Shown here: positions 63,475-64,000 of the stretch, one piece after another
Layout of the letters: each line of letters starts with the position of its first letter
Numbering within the stretch: the stretch's first letter is position 1
Assembly (NCBI RefSeq): GCF_014646875.1
Contig: NZ_BMOC01000002.1
Coordinates: 1-64,000, forward strand
DNA: 64,000 nucleotides
Source: Halobellus salinus
GTDB lineage: Archaea > Halobacteriota > Halobacteria > Halobacteriales > Haloferacaceae
Direction: 5' to 3'
Notes under the pieces: generated by a model
What the model saw: the letters and a program-made list of their open reading frames with translations, nothing else
What the model was told of the DNA's origin: nothing
The model's database searches: none
Position numbers and translations under genes: made by a program

Positions 63475-64000
63475 CTATATCGCGACTTTCGATTCGAGTT
63501 CGGCTGCGCGGTCGCCCAGCGTTTCGGCGGCGCGGAGCACCAGTTCCTCGACGCTGAACGAGCCGTCGGTCTCGACGTGGAAGACGAACGCGTCCGGCAC
63601 GTCGTGGACCTCGACCTCCTTGCCCGGATACCGGTTCGTGAGGTCGTTGTCGAACGCGTCCGTGGCGACGAGGTCGCCGTCCGTTGCGTCGGCGTCGGCG
63701 TCGGCGTGTTCGGCCGCCGCCTCCTCGATCACGCCGCGGAGGATGTTCGGCTCCTGTTCTTCGAACTCCCCGGCGTCACCGGCGACCTCAACCCGCTGGA
63801 GGTGGCGGTAACCGACCGACACGCCGCCTTGGTGTTTGGCGTGGGACTTCCCTGAATCGAGCACTGCGTCGGCTTCGAACTCGAGGTGCTGGCCGTCTTT
63901 GAGCTCGATGATCGGGATGTTCTCGTCGGCGGGTTGAACCATCGCATCCGCGGACTCGAGGTCTCCGGAGTAGGCGGTCGCCGGCCCCTCGACATCCAAC
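63475..64000 (-). CDS. rpoD: DNA-directed RNA polymerase subunit D (Rpo3), 5' end outside window
   Basis: The visible 174 residues are the C-terminal part of the alpha-like subunit D, which with L forms the assembly platform of archaeal RNA polymerase. [31 protein letters not shown] is the conserved strand-helix. [23 protein letters not shown] is the C-terminal dimerisation helix. The middle [16 protein letters not shown] run is an acidic insertion. The start lies beyond base 64000. It heads the operon with the tRNA and eL18. Confidence 0.93.
   Translation of the reverse strand, partial: LDVEGPATAYSGDLESADAMVQPADENIPIIELKDGQHLEFEADAVLDSGKSHAKHQGGVSVGYRHLQRVEVAGDAGEFEEQEPNILRGVIEEAAAEHADADADATDGDLVATDAFDNDLTNRYPGKEVEVHDVPDAFVFHVETDGSFSVEELVLRAAETLGDRAAELESKVAI

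Overview
The window is chromosomal DNA from a halophilic archaeon of the class Halobacteria. It is GC-rich with strongly acidic predicted proteins. Archaeal transcription and translation genes are present: RNA polymerase subunits D, N and K, uS9, uL13, eL18, uS2, SBDS and a small TFB-like factor. It also carries a halorhodopsin, a geranylgeranyl-lipid reductase, a class I archaeal aldolase and several haloarchaea-only families (DUF5805, DUF5779, DUF5816). The genus cannot be fixed from the sequence alone.

Layout. 1-3.1 kb is an accessory scar: the tail of a TnpB element with its guide-RNA hairpin, a DUF5805 protein coupled to a tyrosine integrase, and about 1 kb of decayed DNA. 3.1-7.5 kb holds an amino-acid permease with Usp domains, an Lrp regulator divergent from coaD, a mini TFB-like protein and a histidine-kinase relic. 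A tRNA-Leu(UAG) at 7.7 kb has its 3' end duplicated 113 bp downstream, the signature of an integration site. It opens a defence island (8-14.1 kb) with a large type IIG restriction-modification enzyme and two HicB-HicA toxin-antitoxin pairs, separated by copies of a roughly 150-bp repeat.

14-26 kb carries a VOC protein, a polyketide-cyclase-like protein, an ABC-2 exporter, two short-chain dehydrogenases, a response-regulator/histidine kinase, halorhodopsin, a FUN14-like protein, SBDS, thioredoxin and a riboflavin-pathway reductase. Interspersed mobile-element remnants lie between them. 26-45 kb holds a glycosyltransferase, acetyl-CoA synthetase, nosL-nosD-nosF-nosY without nosZ, a flavin reductase, the 2-oxoacid:ferredoxin oxidoreductase korAB, a PQQ-propeller protein, a lipid reductase, an aldo/keto reductase and fructose-bisphosphate aldolase. 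The aldolase is convergent with PTS enzyme I and HPr.

47.3-55.6 kb is a complete leucine and branched-chain biosynthesis cluster on the minus strand, transcribed leuA, ilvB, ilvN, ilvC, leuC, leuD, leuB. Between leuA and ilvB lies a candidate attenuator: a 40-codon leader peptide ending in Ile-Arg-Val-Val-Val-Gly-Ala-Val, three of its four final valines using GTA codons, with a hairpin over those codons and the stop. After a block of conserved haloarchaeal proteins, the window ends in the ribosomal/RNA-polymerase operon rpoD, tRNA-Leu(CAG), rpl18e, rpl13, rps9, rpoN, rpoK, eno, rps2.

The most interesting signals are the ilvB leader peptide, the modular restriction/toxin island with a low-GC swapped specificity domain, and two orphan TnpB-type RNA ends with covarying hairpins, one of which supplies the stop codon of the halorhodopsin gene. 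An 80-bp perfect-palindrome element occurring in two inverted copies also stands out.
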